A DNA stretch of 64,000 nucleotides, from assembly GCF_041596335.1 (NCBI RefSeq), contig NZ_JBFHIT010000005.1:62001-126000 (forward strand), given 5' to 3'. The notes under the pieces were generated by a model. The model saw only the letters and a list, made by a program, of their open reading frames with translations. It searched no databases and had not been told where the DNA came from. The DNA is from Mangrovibacterium sp041596335. Lineage in GTDB: Bacteria > Bacteroidota > Bacteroidia > Bacteroidales > Prolixibacteraceae. Position numbers and translations under genes: made by a program. Shown piece by piece: positions 8,440-18,497 of this stretch; position 1 is the stretch's first letter, and every line of letters starts with the position of its first letter.

Positions 8440-10866
8440 ATGAATTTTTCCAATGTGTTTATAACAGCTTGCTTATTAATTTGTCTGGTAATTAATTCGG
8501 TACAATCGGGTTATGCGCAGGGAACTTTTTCCAGGCTTAAGTCCGAACGAATTTATACCGTGTGGGACGATGAGCCTGCGCCCAACAGAGGCGGCGATTT
8601 CAATATCACAAAAGCACGCGGATATCCGTACGACGAAGATTGGGAGCTGCGTTCGTATCCGATTGGCAACGGCTACATGGGAGCCAATTTATTTGGAAGA
8701 ACCGATACGGAACGTATACAGCTTACCGAAAAAACATTGGCCAACGAGGGCCTTTATGGGATTGGCGGATTGACAAGTTTCGCTGAACTTAATTTTGAAT
8801 TCAATCACACTAATCCAACAAATTACAGCCGATCAATTAACATCAATGAGGCCATTTCGTATGTGAATTATGTTTCTGATGGCGTAGAATATACCAGAGA
8901 GCATTTTATTAGTTATCCCGATAATGTGTTGGTTATAAGGTTGACTTCCAGTAGGGATGGAGGCGTTTCCTTCACGCTGAAACCGGAAATTCCGTATCTC
9001 CGGGATTCGACTCAAAAAAATACACGAACCGGAAAAATGGAAGTTCATGAAGACTTGATTACCATGTCGGGTTTTATCGAACACTTCAGCGTAAACTACA
9101 AAGGGCAGATAAAAGTAATTCCGGATGGCGGAAAGCTATCGTCGGCTCAAAATGGCGATAAAGCAGAAATAACCGTTTCAAAAGCCAACAGTGTCGTTCT
9201 GGTAATTGCAGCCGGAACGAACTACAAATTGAGTAACGAGCTCTTTCTGGAAGATGTCCACAGCAAGAAACTCGACCCGGAGAGCTTGCCTCACGAAAAA
9301 GTAAGCAGCTTGATTAATGCGGCAGTAGCGAAAGGATATGAGAACCTGAAAAAAACGCATCTTCAGGATTACCAAAATCTGTTTTCAAGAGTTCGGCTAA
9401 CATTAACCAGCGAAATTCCGAAAGTGTCAACCAAAGAGTTGTTGGAGAATTACAAAGCGGACACCACCAACCATTTCCTGGAAGAATTAATGTTCCATTA
9501 CGGACGATATTTGTTGATCTCAACTTCCCGAAAAGGTACGCTTCCGTGTGGGTTGCAAGGCGTGTGGAGCCAATATGAGGTCACTCCTTTTACGGGTGGT
9601 TTTTGGCACAATATCAATGTTCAGATGAACTATTGGGGAGCTTTCAACACCAATTTAGCCGAAACGTTTACGCCTTATGTGGAGTTTTTCGATGCTTATC
9701 TTCCGAAGGCTAAAAGTTTGGCCACTGAATACTTGAAGAAACATAATCCACAAGCGTTGGCTACCGATAGCCTCGATAACGGCTGGACGATAGGAACAGG
9801 AACAACACCTCATAAAATAGTTGGTCCCGGTGGCCATTCCGGCCCCGGAACTGGTGCTCTTACTACCAAGATGTTTTGGGATTACTACGAATTTACAATG
9901 GATACCAGCTTTCTTCGCGAAAAGGCCTATCCGGCGATTCTGGGAATGAGCAAATTTCTGTCGAAGACTCTTGTTCCTGCCGGTGACAGTCTTTTGCTTG
10001 TTAATCCATCAGCATCGCCAGAGCAAAAGCACAATGGTGAAAACTACATCACCGCCGGGACGACCTTCGATCAGGAGCTGGTTTGGGAAAACCACAACGA
10101 CCTGCTAAAAGCGTCGAAAATTCTGGATTTAACGAATGACTTTATTGAAATGGTTCAAACGGAGATTACCAGACTGGATCCAATTCTGGTTGGAAAATCG
10201 GGTCAGATAAAAGAATTTAGAGAAGAAGAACACTATGGTGAAATTGGCGAAAAACAGCATCGGCACATCTCACACCTTTGTGCGCTTTACCCCGGAACAC
10301 TCATCAATTCGTCAACACAAGATTGGATGGATGCATCGATCGTAACCCTCAATTTAAGAGGAAATAATACAACCGGCTGGGCTATGGCGCACCGAATGAA
10401 CGCACGGGCCCGGACTAAAGACGGCGAAAAAGCACACGAGGTATATTCTAAATTTATAAAAGAACGGACTTTACCGAACCTTTGGACTACCCATCCGCCA
10501 TTTCAGATTGATGGTAATTTTGGATGTATGGCAGGCGTAGCCGAAATGCTGCTTCAGAGCCACGAAGGGTACATAGAGCCGCTTGCAGCCCTGCCGAAAG
10601 CCTGGAGTACTGGTGAGTACAGTGGTTTAGTGGCCAGAGGTAATTTTGAGCTATCGGTTGTGTGGAAAGATGGCCAAGCATCTTCTATCGAAGTTCTGTC
10701 GCGCAGTGGTGGCGAGTGCAGGTTGAAATACCCGGGAATTGAAAATGCTGCGCTATACGGCCGGAACGGAGAGAGTACGAATTTTAGACGTGTGGATGCT
10801 GAATCGATATTGTTTGGAACTGAAAAAGGGAAGAGTTATGTCCTGATTTTTCCCGAAAACAAATAA
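8440..10866 (+). CDS. GH95-family alpha-L-fucosidase/galactosidase
   Basis: An 808-residue exported enzyme with the full GH95 plan: N-terminal beta-sandwich (WELRSYPIGNGYMGANLFG near residues 68-86), (alpha/alpha)6 barrel and C-terminal beta domain. Key residues of the characterised Bifidobacterium 1,2-alpha-L-fucosidase are matched: the Asn pair in HNINVQMNYW (Asn391, Asn393), the acid Glu528 in NPSASPEQKH and the Asp691 of PPFQIDGNFG. GH95 removes terminal alpha-1,2-L-fucose or L-galactose with inversion. Together with the GH29 at 28708 and the GH141-like at 21003 it argues for a fucose- or galactose-rich glycan. Signal peptide ends near GYAQ (about residue 27). Confidence 0.93.
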   Translation: MNFSNVFITACLLICLVINSVQSGYAQGTFSRLKSERIYTVWDDEPAPNRGGDFNITKARGYPYDEDWELRSYPIGNGYMGANLFGRTDTERIQLTEKTLANEGLYGIGGLTSFAELNFEFNHTNPTNYSRSININEAISYVNYVSDGVEYTREHFISYPDNVLVIRLTSSRDGGVSFTLKPEIPYLRDSTQKNTRTGKMEVHEDLITMSGFIEHFSVNYKGQIKVIPDGGKLSSAQNGDKAEITVSKANSVVLVIAAGTNYKLSNELFLEDVHSKKLDPESLPHEKVSSLINAAVAKGYENLKKTHLQDYQNLFSRVRLTLTSEIPKVSTKELLENYKADTTNHFLEELMFHYGRYLLISTSRKGTLPCGLQGVWSQYEVTPFTGGFWHNINVQMNYWGAFNTNLAETFTPYVEFFDAYLPKAKSLATEYLKKHNPQALATDSLDNGWTIGTGTTPHKIVGPGGHSGPGTGALTTKMFWDYYEFTMDTSFLREKAYPAILGMSKFLSKTLVPAGDSLLLVNPSASPEQKHNGENYITAGTTFDQELVWENHNDLLKASKILDLTNDFIEMVQTEITRLDPILVGKSGQIKEFREEEHYGEIGEKQHRHISHLCALYPGTLINSSTQDWMDASIVTLNLRGNNTTGWAMAHRMNARARTKDGEKAHEVYSKFIKERTLPNLWTTHPPFQIDGNFGCMAGVAEMLLQSHEGYIEPLAALPKAWSTGEYSGLVARGNFELSVVWKDGQASSIEVLSRSGGECRLKYPGIENAALYGRNGESTNFRRVDAESILFGTEKGKSYVLIFPENK

Positions 10867-10902
10867 GCGAATTATAGAATAGATAAACCTAAAAACTAAA
10901 AG

Positions 10903-12426
10903 ATGAATCGAATTCAAACGATACTTACCTTGTTGTTAGTTGCATTTTCACACAACCTTATTGCCGATTCCAAAGGCAAGCCAAACATCATCTTCCTGAT
11001 GACCGACGATCAGCGTTGGGACAATATGGGCTGTTATGGCAAACCGGAATTCAATACCCCAAATATCGACCGCCTTTCAGAACAGGGCGTTACCTTTGAT
11101 AAAGCTTACTATGCCGTCGCAATTTGTATGCCCAGTCGGGTAACCATGGTGACAGGCCGTTTCAATTCAAACCATCGGGTGGGATTTGTTGCCCCCGACA
11201 ATTATACCTTATCGCAGGCCGATTTTGCTAAAGGCTACCCTGCCATACTTAAAAATGCAGGCTATCGCACCGGATTTATTGGCAAGGTTGGATACACGGT
11301 TAGCGAAAAAGCGACACAGCCGAGTACACCCGGCGAGCATTTCTACAAAGAAAACATGGGCGGAGTTTTCGATTTCTTCGCCGGCAGCGAAACGCACGAC
11401 CGAAATGGCGTGATAACCTGGCCGGAAGACGATCCGGGCTTAAAGGAAATTTATAAAGAAGGGCGACAAAACTCGGGTAGAACCCTGAGGACGGGAGAAG
11501 CGATGTTGCGGTTTATTGAAACCCAGCCCGATGACCAACCATTTTGCTTGTCAGTTAGCTTTTATGCGGTGAAACACGATAGCAACAGCGATATTTATTG
11601 GCCTCATTACGAGCAATATGAAAATTACTCCATGTCGGTGCCCGAAAACTGGGTGGTGGAAAATGAAAAGCTGCCTGCTGTGGTGAAAGAAAATGCGCGT
11701 GGTGTGCGTCTTCATCGCGAGCGCTCATCAACACCCGAACAATACCAACGGCTGGTGCGACGCTTTGCAACCCAAGGCTACAGTGTCGATCAGCAAGTTG
11801 GTTTGCTGGTGGAAAAACTGAAGGAGAAAGGAATGCTGGAAAATACCATCATCATTTACACCAGCGACAACGGCCGATTCCAGGGATCGCACGGCCTTTT
11901 CGACAAGTGCCTGCTCTACGAAGAATCGATTAAAGCGCCATTGATTGTTTATGACGGAAGGGTGCCCGAATCCGAACGTGGATTTCGGACCGATGCGCTT
12001 ATTTCTTCGGTTGATATAGCGCCAACCATTCTTTCACTTGCAGGTTTCGAACTGCCCGAAAGTATGCAGGGCAGCGATTTTAGCGGGATATTGAATAGGA
12101 CACAGGACATGTCGAAATGGCGGGATGCTGTTTTCATGGAAGACCTTTTCATTGTCGAAATGTTCAATGCGAAAAATAAAGAGAACGCGGATGAGATCAA
12201 TGCGGACATGGTTAAAGCAAACCGATCTTATCGCAGTCATGGTGTCGCTACCAATCGTTACAAGTATTTCGTGTACTACGAACACAGTCCTAAAATTGAA
12301 GAGCTTTACGATCTGGAAAACGATCCGCTGGAGCAGAACAATTTGGCGAGTGATCCGGAACACGCTGAAATTCTGATGAATTTACGGATGCGGACTGAAG
12401 AGTTGTATCGGCTGGCGAAGAAGTAA
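10903..12426 (+). CDS. Type I formylglycine sulfatase (S1 family)
   Basis: A 507-residue exported arylsulfatase-superfamily enzyme. NIIFLMTDDQRWD (about 28-40) supplies the metal-binding Asp pair. The CxPSR signature (Cys75, as CMPSR) is the site that a maturase converts to formylglycine, and TGRF follows. A second metal-site stretch, YTSDNGRFQGSHG, lies at about 320-332. It should remove a sulfate ester from the target polysaccharide or oligosaccharide in the periplasm. The signal peptide ends near NLIA(D) and there is no lipobox, unlike the other two sulfatases here. No maturase (anSME or FGE) is encoded in the window. S1 subfamily and regiospecificity cannot be read by eye. Confidence 0.93.
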   Translation: MNRIQTILTLLLVAFSHNLIADSKGKPNIIFLMTDDQRWDNMGCYGKPEFNTPNIDRLSEQGVTFDKAYYAVAICMPSRVTMVTGRFNSNHRVGFVAPDNYTLSQADFAKGYPAILKNAGYRTGFIGKVGYTVSEKATQPSTPGEHFYKENMGGVFDFFAGSETHDRNGVITWPEDDPGLKEIYKEGRQNSGRTLRTGEAMLRFIETQPDDQPFCLSVSFYAVKHDSNSDIYWPHYEQYENYSMSVPENWVVENEKLPAVVKENARGVRLHRERSSTPEQYQRLVRRFATQGYSVDQQVGLLVEKLKEKGMLENTIIIYTSDNGRFQGSHGLFDKCLLYEESIKAPLIVYDGRVPESERGFRTDALISSVDIAPTILSLAGFELPESMQGSDFSGILNRTQDMSKWRDAVFMEDLFIVEMFNAKNKENADEINADMVKANRSYRSHGVATNRYKYFVYYEHSPKIEELYDLENDPLEQNNLASDPEHAEILMNLRMRTEELYRLAKK

Positions 12427-12460
12427 ACTGGAGTAATCAATCTAATAAAACATAAAAGTC

Positions 12461-15199
12461 ATGATCAAAAAACTAGCGGTTGTCATTATTCTATTCACCC
12501 TGGGGGGATGGGTGAAAGCTCAGGAATCCAAGCCGATTCCACTGCCGGAGAATCTGGAGCAGGGGTATCCCCGTATTTACATTACTCAAGCAGAGAAAGC
12601 TGATTTGGAAAAAACCATTCAAAATGAAGAGTGGGCACAGGAGGTGCTGGCAGGCATTCACAAACGCATCGACAGCTATGTGGAGCAGCACGTTGATTCG
12701 CCCGAGTGGATGCCATCGCGGCTGCAAATGTATTGGAAAACAAAGGCTACCAATGTGTATATCAATGGTATTAATTACTCGCATGCCGATGGCGAAGCGC
12801 CTGTCGCCACCGTTCGTTTTGCCGGCTCGCGCGATGGAACCACGCCTTACGGACGGCCAAAACTGAACGACATTCTACCCTATATGGACGACCCTCGCGG
12901 CCTTTATCTTCCAAATAAAACCAAAGACGGACAATTTGAATGGGCCGAACAATCGAAGGTTGGAACGATCATCGAAAACATTAACCGCGAAATTATAGGT
13001 CTGGCCCGCGATGCTGCCTTTGTTTATTGGCTCGAGGGCGATGAGCGCTTCGCGAAATTTGCTCACGATGTTTTCAATACCTACATGGCTGGAATGTACT
13101 ACCGCAGCGAGCCTATCGACCTGTTGCACGGACACATTCAAACCTTGGTTGGGCTTACCTGTTTTCAGGTGATTCATGAAAGTACTTTGAAGGACATTGC
13201 CGAGCTTTACGATTTCTTGCATGCTTACCTCGAAGAAAACCACGCTGCAAATATTGCAGACTACGACACAACCATTAAAAAATGGACCGACTTGGTGATT
13301 AAAAACGGGGTGCCTCAAAACAACTGGAACCTGCATCAGGCCAACATTATCCTGAAAGCGGCTATGGTACTGAAAGATAATGTTGATTACGAGGATGGGA
13401 AAGGCCGCGAATACTACATCAACCATATTCTGAATGTTACAACGCCGCGCCAATGGTCGCTAACAAAACTTATTGATTACGGCTACGACGAAAACAATGG
13501 TGTATGGGCCGAGTGTCCGGGGTATTCCATGAGCGTTACAAAGGAATTGATGAGCTTTATCTACGATTTCGACAATACCTTCGATCATAACATTTTACCC
13601 TACACGCCGGTGATGAACGAGGCGGTGAAAATGTTGCCCCAGTATTTGTTCCCCAACGGGCAGATTGTCGCTTTTGGCGATTCCTACTACGATGGGGTTT
13701 CAACCGAACCCATGGGCGATATGATTCGGATCGCTCAAAAATATGGCGAAAGTGAAATGGAAAAGGAATTCACGGCTTTGTACCGCTTGTTTGAGCCGGA
13801 TGCTGATAAAAAGGAAGAACACCGAAAACCTCGGGCCGACATTTCATCGTTTTTCGCCAGCAAACCTCTGGTGTTAAACGCCGACTTTAATGCCGGACAG
13901 CTAAGCGATTACATCACCCAAACTTTTAACGCGCCAAATGTTAGCTGGCATGTACAGCGCATGGGGCAGGGCGCCAATGGGATGATGGTTTCACTCAATG
14001 CTTCGTTGGGAAATCACATGCATGCCAACGGAATTAACATGGAATTGTACGGAAAAGGTTTCGTACAGGGAGCCGACCCGGGGAAAGGCGCCAATTACCT
14101 TCAACCCATTTATCTGGAGTATTACTCGCAGTTTCCGGCACACAATACCGTCATGGTCGATGGTGTTTCGTCCTATACCGAAATGCTGAGCAACCATGCT
14201 TTCGATTTAATGGGCGAGTATCCAAAATCGGAGCAAAAACAAGGGTTTTACCCGAATGTTACCTACTCGGATGTTTACTTTCTTGAACCGGAAACTCAAG
14301 CCGATCAGAGCCGTTTGGTGAGCATTGTAAAAACAGGTGAAACAACAGGTTATTATGTGGATGTATTCCGCTCAAAAAAGCAACGGAAAGGCGACAAATT
14401 CCACGACTATTTCTACCACAACCTTGGCCAAAGCATGCAAGTAAGCGATACCGAAGGCAAGCCGCTGGATCTGAAGACAAGCGAAGAAATGGCCTTTGCC
14501 GGCGGACATCTTTATGCGCTGGATTATATGTGGGACAAGAAATCGATACGCACTTCTGCCGATTACCAGGCGGAATGGAAAATTGATATGCCCGAAGGTG
14601 AGCCGGATGTATTTATGAACCTCTGGATGAAAGGAACCGAAGGCCGGGAAGTGTTTAGCATTAAAGCGCCACCTTGTAAATCGTTCCACCACAAGGGTAA
14701 AATACCGTACGACCTCGACAACGAGCCTTACTTAACCTTGGCGGCCCGTCAGCATGGCGAAGCGTGGGAACATCCGTTTATCTCGGTGTATGAACCGTTT
14801 ACTTCGGCTGAAGGGAAGAGCATTGCTTCCATTGCCGGTTTCGACGATGAAAAGGGGAATAAAGACTTTGCCGGTCTGCATATCACCCATAAATCCGGCC
14901 GCGAAGATTTTGTTTTCTCATCGGTTGATGGCAAAGCGGCAGGCTTTCAAAACATGTTGGCAGAAGCTGTTTACGCGTTGGTTGGAACGGAGACAAATGG
15001 CGATTTTGTCCTGTTTCTTGGAAACGGAACCCAGCTGAAGGCGAAAGGGATTACTATTTCTTCCACCAAAAAAGGAAATGTTGTACTGGAACGAAAACAG
15101 GACAATTATTTATTGCATAATGATGTTCCGGTGAGTATTTCGTTTGATAATAAAGAACTGAAATTTGAAGAAGGAGAGAGCCGAATAGTCAACTTATAA
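12461..15199 (+). CDS. Heparinase II/III-type polysaccharide lyase, copy 1
   Basis: A 912-residue exported protein with signal peptide ending VKAQ (about residue 21). It has an alpha/alpha toroid followed by a beta-sandwich region, as in heparinase II-like lyases (PF07940-type). Candidate catalytic residues are Tyr355 (ECPGYSMSVT), His519/His521 (GNHMHANG) and His561 (FPAHNTVMVDG), matching the Tyr/His pattern of that fold. A paralogue lies at 30712 with the same motifs (for example EGEAPV and SRLQM) and the same 42-residue His-to-His spacing. Such enzymes cleave uronate-containing glycans by beta-elimination; PL12, PL37 and PL40 are related lyase families. The gene ends just before a strong intrinsic terminator. 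Confidence 0.87.
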   Translation: MIKKLAVVIILFTLGGWVKAQESKPIPLPENLEQGYPRIYITQAEKADLEKTIQNEEWAQEVLAGIHKRIDSYVEQHVDSPEWMPSRLQMYWKTKATNVYINGINYSHADGEAPVATVRFAGSRDGTTPYGRPKLNDILPYMDDPRGLYLPNKTKDGQFEWAEQSKVGTIIENINREIIGLARDAAFVYWLEGDERFAKFAHDVFNTYMAGMYYRSEPIDLLHGHIQTLVGLTCFQVIHESTLKDIAELYDFLHAYLEENHAANIADYDTTIKKWTDLVIKNGVPQNNWNLHQANIILKAAMVLKDNVDYEDGKGREYYINHILNVTTPRQWSLTKLIDYGYDENNGVWAECPGYSMSVTKELMSFIYDFDNTFDHNILPYTPVMNEAVKMLPQYLFPNGQIVAFGDSYYDGVSTEPMGDMIRIAQKYGESEMEKEFTALYRLFEPDADKKEEHRKPRADISSFFASKPLVLNADFNAGQLSDYITQTFNAPNVSWHVQRMGQGANGMMVSLNASLGNHMHANGINMELYGKGFVQGADPGKGANYLQPIYLEYYSQFPAHNTVMVDGVSSYTEMLSNHAFDLMGEYPKSEQKQGFYPNVTYSDVYFLEPETQADQSRLVSIVKTGETTGYYVDVFRSKKQRKGDKFHDYFYHNLGQSMQVSDTEGKPLDLKTSEEMAFAGGHLYALDYMWDKKSIRTSADYQAEWKIDMPEGEPDVFMNLWMKGTEGREVFSIKAPPCKSFHHKGKIPYDLDNEPYLTLAARQHGEAWEHPFISVYEPFTSAEGKSIASIAGFDDEKGNKDFAGLHITHKSGREDFVFSSVDGKAAGFQNMLAEAVYALVGTETNGDFVLFLGNGTQLKAKGITISSTKKGNVVLERKQDNYLLHNDVPVSISFDNKELKFEEGESRIVNL

Positions 15200-15221
15200 T
15201 GAGAATCGATTGAATGTTTGC

Positions 15222-15270
15222 AATAGATACAAAATGAACAGTGCTGAACATTTTGTATCTATTTTTTTTG
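15222..15270 (+). terminator. Intrinsic terminator after lyase copy 1
   Basis: AATAGATACAAAATG (15222-15236) pairs perfectly with CATTTTGTATCTATT (15249-15263), 15 bp with a 12-nt loop, and is followed by a T-run to 15269. It splits the enzyme block into at least two transcripts unless there is read-through. Confidence 0.85.
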
Positions 15271-15302
15271 AAACATTTTTAGATTGAATAAAACCTGAAA
15301 CT

Positions 15303-15420
15303 ATGAAAACTTTCTTTTTGCCGATTTTCGCATTGGCAGTTGCCGCGCTACTACCGCTTTTTACACCGAAGTATACCAACCCAATATCATTCTAGTTTTT
15401 CTGACGATTTAGAACCTGGT
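15303..15420 (+). pseudogene. Decayed sulfatase gene, 5' remnant
   Basis: From the ATG at 15303 the frame reads MKTFFLPIFALAVAALLP, closely matching the sulfatase at 19544 (MKTRFLTLSALAAVSLLP). The lipobox is lost and the frame ends at a TAG (15391-15393). In another frame the sulfatase core strand (QPNIILVFL) is readable at about 15380-15405, followed by another shift before DLEPG. The CxPSR region and everything downstream are gone. This is a frameshifted, truncated copy of the gene at 19544. Confidence 0.75.
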
Positions 15421-15578
15421 GTCTGGTTTATAGCTGATATTCAATATTCGAGCTTTGTCATTCATCAATTGGTTGCGATCGAGCTCAACGAAAGAGGAAC
15501 GAGATGTGGACAATGCAGCATTCATAAAACACTTTTGTAAGACCTTCACTAAACACCGTAATTATAAAGCAAACTAAA

Positions 15579-16967
15579 ATGAAAAAATTGTTCATCGTTG
15601 TAATTGGGTTACTTGGGTTCTCCATTGTTGGAGCGCAGAATTCAAACCCGGTTCAGATTTTTTACGCGCCATTAGACTCGGCAGAAGCCTCTCCTGTTCG
15701 CGAATTTCAGTATCAGGAGTTTGAGGGAAGAGTAAAAGGAGGGGGGAATATTGAGGTGATCCCCGAATTTCGCTTTCAAACAATTGAAGGAATTGGTGGC
15801 GCGTTTAACGAGATCGGTGGAGAAGCATTGCTTAGCCTCGATCCAAAACAGCAACGCGAAGTGATGGCCAACATGTTTGACATCGCGAATGCCGGATTTA
15901 GTTTTTGCCGTACCTCGATTGGTGCAAGCGATTTTGGAATTGATGCGTACAGCTATAGCGAAGTTCCGGAAGACTATGAAATGACCAAATTCTCAATTGA
16001 TCGGGATAAAAAATTCGTCCTTCCGTACCTGAAATTAGCAATTGAAATTAACCCCGAGCTGAAAGTTTTCGGTTCGCCATGGAGCCCTCCGGCATGGATG
16101 AAGGAAAATGGACAGATGGCCGGTGTTGACCCCGAACACAGCCGACTTCGTTCCGAAAAGAAGGTCTATCAGGCCTATGCCCGATATTTCTCGAACTATG
16201 TAAAAGCCTATCGGGAGAATGGCGTCAATATTAGCCGGATTTGTGTCCAGAATGAAACCGATATTTCCACAAAGTACCCGAGTTGTATCATGCCACCGGC
16301 TCAATTGCTGGAGTTAGCCACAGAATATATACAGCCTGAATTTGCACGGGAAAATAGTTCAACTGAAGTGTATGCCGGTACATTTCGAATTGCCGGGGAA
16401 ATGGTCATGCACAAATATTTGTTGCTGGATCGTGCGTCGGAGTTGGATGGAATTGGCGTGCAATACACCAGTTCGAGCAAGTTGATGGAAGTACAGTCCA
16501 AGTTTCCGGCAATAAAGTTTATGCATACCGAAGGGAAATGTTTCGACGGTAAGAATACCGTTGAGCAGGGCCAAAGCCGGTTGGAGGAAATCTGTAGTTA
16601 TGTGAATGCCAATTGCACAAATTATTGCTATTGGAACATGATTTTAAATGAAACTACCCAAAGCGGGTGGGGCTGGGCACAGAACTCATTGATAAATATC
16701 GACCGGGAAAAGAAAACCGTGAAGTACAACCCCGATTATAATGTCATTTATCTGGTGAGTAAATTTATTCGGCCTGGCGATATTCGCGTGGCTTCAACCG
16801 GAGGCGGCAACGGACTTCTATCCGTGGTCGCACCGGACGGAACGATTAAACTAGTTGTACAGAACGAATCGGAAAAAGAAGAAGCCTACTCGGTCACAAT
16901 TAATGGGAAAGAAAACAAGTTTATATTACCTGCACGGGCTATTGTTGCTATTGTGTGTGAAAATTAA
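15579..16967 (+). CDS. GH30-family glycoside hydrolase
   Basis: A 462-residue exported clan GH-A enzyme. The FQTIEGIGGAFNEIGG strand (about 65-80) and GSPWSPPAWMK (about 165-175) are typical of GH30. The acid/base is Glu226 (CVQNETD) and the nucleophile Glu318 (FMHTEGKC). The C-terminal beta-sandwich (LPARAIVAIV at the end) wraps with the N-terminus. GH30 includes beta-glucosidases, beta-xylosidases, beta-fucosidases and glucuronoxylanases, so an exo-role on oligosaccharides is likely but the sugar is open. It is the first gene after the decayed sulfatase and the first of the block flanked by the 200-bp direct repeats. Confidence 0.92.
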   Translation: MKKLFIVVIGLLGFSIVGAQNSNPVQIFYAPLDSAEASPVREFQYQEFEGRVKGGGNIEVIPEFRFQTIEGIGGAFNEIGGEALLSLDPKQQREVMANMFDIANAGFSFCRTSIGASDFGIDAYSYSEVPEDYEMTKFSIDRDKKFVLPYLKLAIEINPELKVFGSPWSPPAWMKENGQMAGVDPEHSRLRSEKKVYQAYARYFSNYVKAYRENGVNISRICVQNETDISTKYPSCIMPPAQLLELATEYIQPEFARENSSTEVYAGTFRIAGEMVMHKYLLLDRASELDGIGVQYTSSSKLMEVQSKFPAIKFMHTEGKCFDGKNTVEQGQSRLEEICSYVNANCTNYCYWNMILNETTQSGWGWAQNSLINIDREKKTVKYNPDYNVIYLVSKFIRPGDIRVASTGGGNGLLSVVAPDGTIKLVVQNESEKEEAYSVTINGKENKFILPARAIVAIVCEN

Positions 16968-16979
16968 AAAATATTGAAT

Positions 16980-18440
16980 ATGAAGTCAATTATCAAATCA
17001 TTTATTGTCGCGTTAAGCGGTGTCGTACTATTGAGCTCCTGCGAGAAAGAGCCACCAAAACAACCCAATTTTTTGTTCGTACTGGTTGATGACCAAAGTC
17101 CGTTCGATTTAAAAGCATACGATCCAAATTCCATTCTCGAGACGCCAAATATCGATAAACTGGCGCAAGGAGGAATGGTTTTCGAAGGTGCCCGGCACAT
17201 GGGCTCAATGAATGGAGCGGTTTGCACCCCATCGCGGCACCAGATTATGAGCGGACGAACTGTTTGGCACTTGCCGGCCAGCGCGGGAAAGACACCTGAG
17301 ATAATTTGCCCCGACAGCCTCGAGCTGCAGACGATTGGTGCTGTGTTTAACCGGGCAGGTTACGCTACCATGCGCACCTGCAAGAAAGGAAACTCATACG
17401 CCGATGCTAACAACCAATTTGCAGTGGTGCACGATGCAACCAAACGTGGCGGTACCGAAGAATCGGGTAGTGCATGGCATGCCAAACAGGTGTTGAATTA
17501 CCTGGGCGAACGCGAAAAACTGACCGAGAAACAACCTTTCTTCATCTATTTTGGCTTTTCACATCCTCACGACACACGCAACGGGACGCCTGAGTTGCTC
17601 GAAAAATACGGTGCAGTGAATCACACTGATACCAGTAGCTTGCCTCCGGTAAATCCGAAACAACCGCCATTGCCTGCCAATTATCTTCCAGCGCATCCGT
17701 TTTTTCACGGACACCCTGGTTTACGCGATGAAGAGAAAGTTAGCGGAGTTTGGAAAAACCGCGACGAACAAACAATTCGGAATGAAGTTGGCCGTGAGTT
17801 TGCCTGCGACGAAAATATCGACATCCAGTTGGGCAAGGTGCTGAAAAAACTGGAAGAAATGGGCGAGCTTGATAATACCTACATCATCTACACCGCCGAC
17901 CACGGAATTGCAATCGGACGTCATGGTTTGCAAGGAAAACAAAATTTATACGAACACACCTGGAGAGTTCCCTTTATCGTAAATGGCCCCGGCATAAAGG
18001 CGGGAACACGTGTCGAAGGGAATGTCTACCTATTGGATGTTCTGCCTACAGTATGCGACCTTGCAGGTATCGAGATTCCGGCGACCGTTGAGGGGAAAAG
18101 CTTTAAACCGGTGCTCGAGGGTACCGAAACTACCATTAGAGATGTCATGTACGGGGTGTATTGCGGTGGAACGAAACCGGGAATGCGCAGCGTGAAGAAA
18201 GGCGATTGGAAGTTGATTAAATACGATGTTATGGATGGAGCGGTTCAGGAAACCCAACTCTTCAATTTGGCTGAAAACCCGAACGAGTATTTGCCGGAAC
18301 ATGGCAAAACGGGCGAGATGGAAACCAACCTTGCAGACAATCCTAAGTATGCCGAAAAACGAAAAGAAATGGAAGCTTTGCTGTTGGAACAAATGGAAAT
18401 CCATGATGATCCCTACCGTTTGTGGGATCAGAAACAATAG
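16980..18440 (+). CDS. Type I formylglycine sulfatase, lipoprotein
   Basis: The ATG at 16980 is chosen over the in-frame TTG at 16974; it starts a lipoprotein signal with lipobox LSSC (Cys21), 486 residues in total. NFLFVLVDDQSPFD gives the metal Asp pair, and CTPSR (Cys82) is the formylglycine site. YTADHGIAIGRHGLQGKQNLYEH (about residues 300-322) carries the second metal and substrate cluster. It is likely tethered to the outer membrane or in the periplasm, removing sulfate from imported fragments. It begins 13 bases after the GH30 stop. Its sequence differs clearly from the other two sulfatases, suggesting a different sulfate position. Confidence 0.92.
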   Translation: MKSIIKSFIVALSGVVLLSSCEKEPPKQPNFLFVLVDDQSPFDLKAYDPNSILETPNIDKLAQGGMVFEGARHMGSMNGAVCTPSRHQIMSGRTVWHLPASAGKTPEIICPDSLELQTIGAVFNRAGYATMRTCKKGNSYADANNQFAVVHDATKRGGTEESGSAWHAKQVLNYLGEREKLTEKQPFFIYFGFSHPHDTRNGTPELLEKYGAVNHTDTSSLPPVNPKQPPLPANYLPAHPFFHGHPGLRDEEKVSGVWKNRDEQTIRNEVGREFACDENIDIQLGKVLKKLEEMGELDNTYIIYTADHGIAIGRHGLQGKQNLYEHTWRVPFIVNGPGIKAGTRVEGNVYLLDVLPTVCDLAGIEIPATVEGKSFKPVLEGTETTIRDVMYGVYCGGTKPGMRSVKKGDWKLIKYDVMDGAVQETQLFNLAENPNEYLPEHGKTGEMETNLADNPKYAEKRKEMEALLLEQMEIHDDPYRLWDQKQ

Positions 18441-18497
18441 CATAACGGAGCAAATCATCTAAATAAACGAACTATTTTTTTATACGACCGACGACCC

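Larger units (their letters stand above)
15214..15420 (+). repeat. Direct-repeat copy 1 (terminator plus sulfatase 5' end)
   Basis: This stretch aligns with 19455-19661. The first 89 bases up to the ATG align without gaps, starting ATGTTTGCAATAGATACAAA in both. Identity by eye is roughly three quarters, with a GAAACTATGAA start context in both. In this copy the terminator is intact and the sulfatase is broken. Confidence 0.8.
15200..15578 (+). other. 379-bp gap between lyase copy 1 and GH30
   Basis: The gap holds an intrinsic terminator (15222-15270), the decayed sulfatase start (15303-15420) and about 160 bases (15421-15578) in which I see no recognisable gene. A frame running 15340-15540 is a product of the shifted remnant and is not supported. 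Confidence 0.7.

Noticed and set aside
12875..13453. Long antisense frame (192 codons) within lyase copy 1
   Set aside because: It lies fully opposite a well-supported lyase gene, with no domain or signal peptide; a shadow of coding sequence.
15340..15540. A 66-codon open frame in the gap before GH30
   Set aside because: It starts inside the frameshifted sulfatase remnant and runs into unrelated sequence, so it is a by-product of decay.
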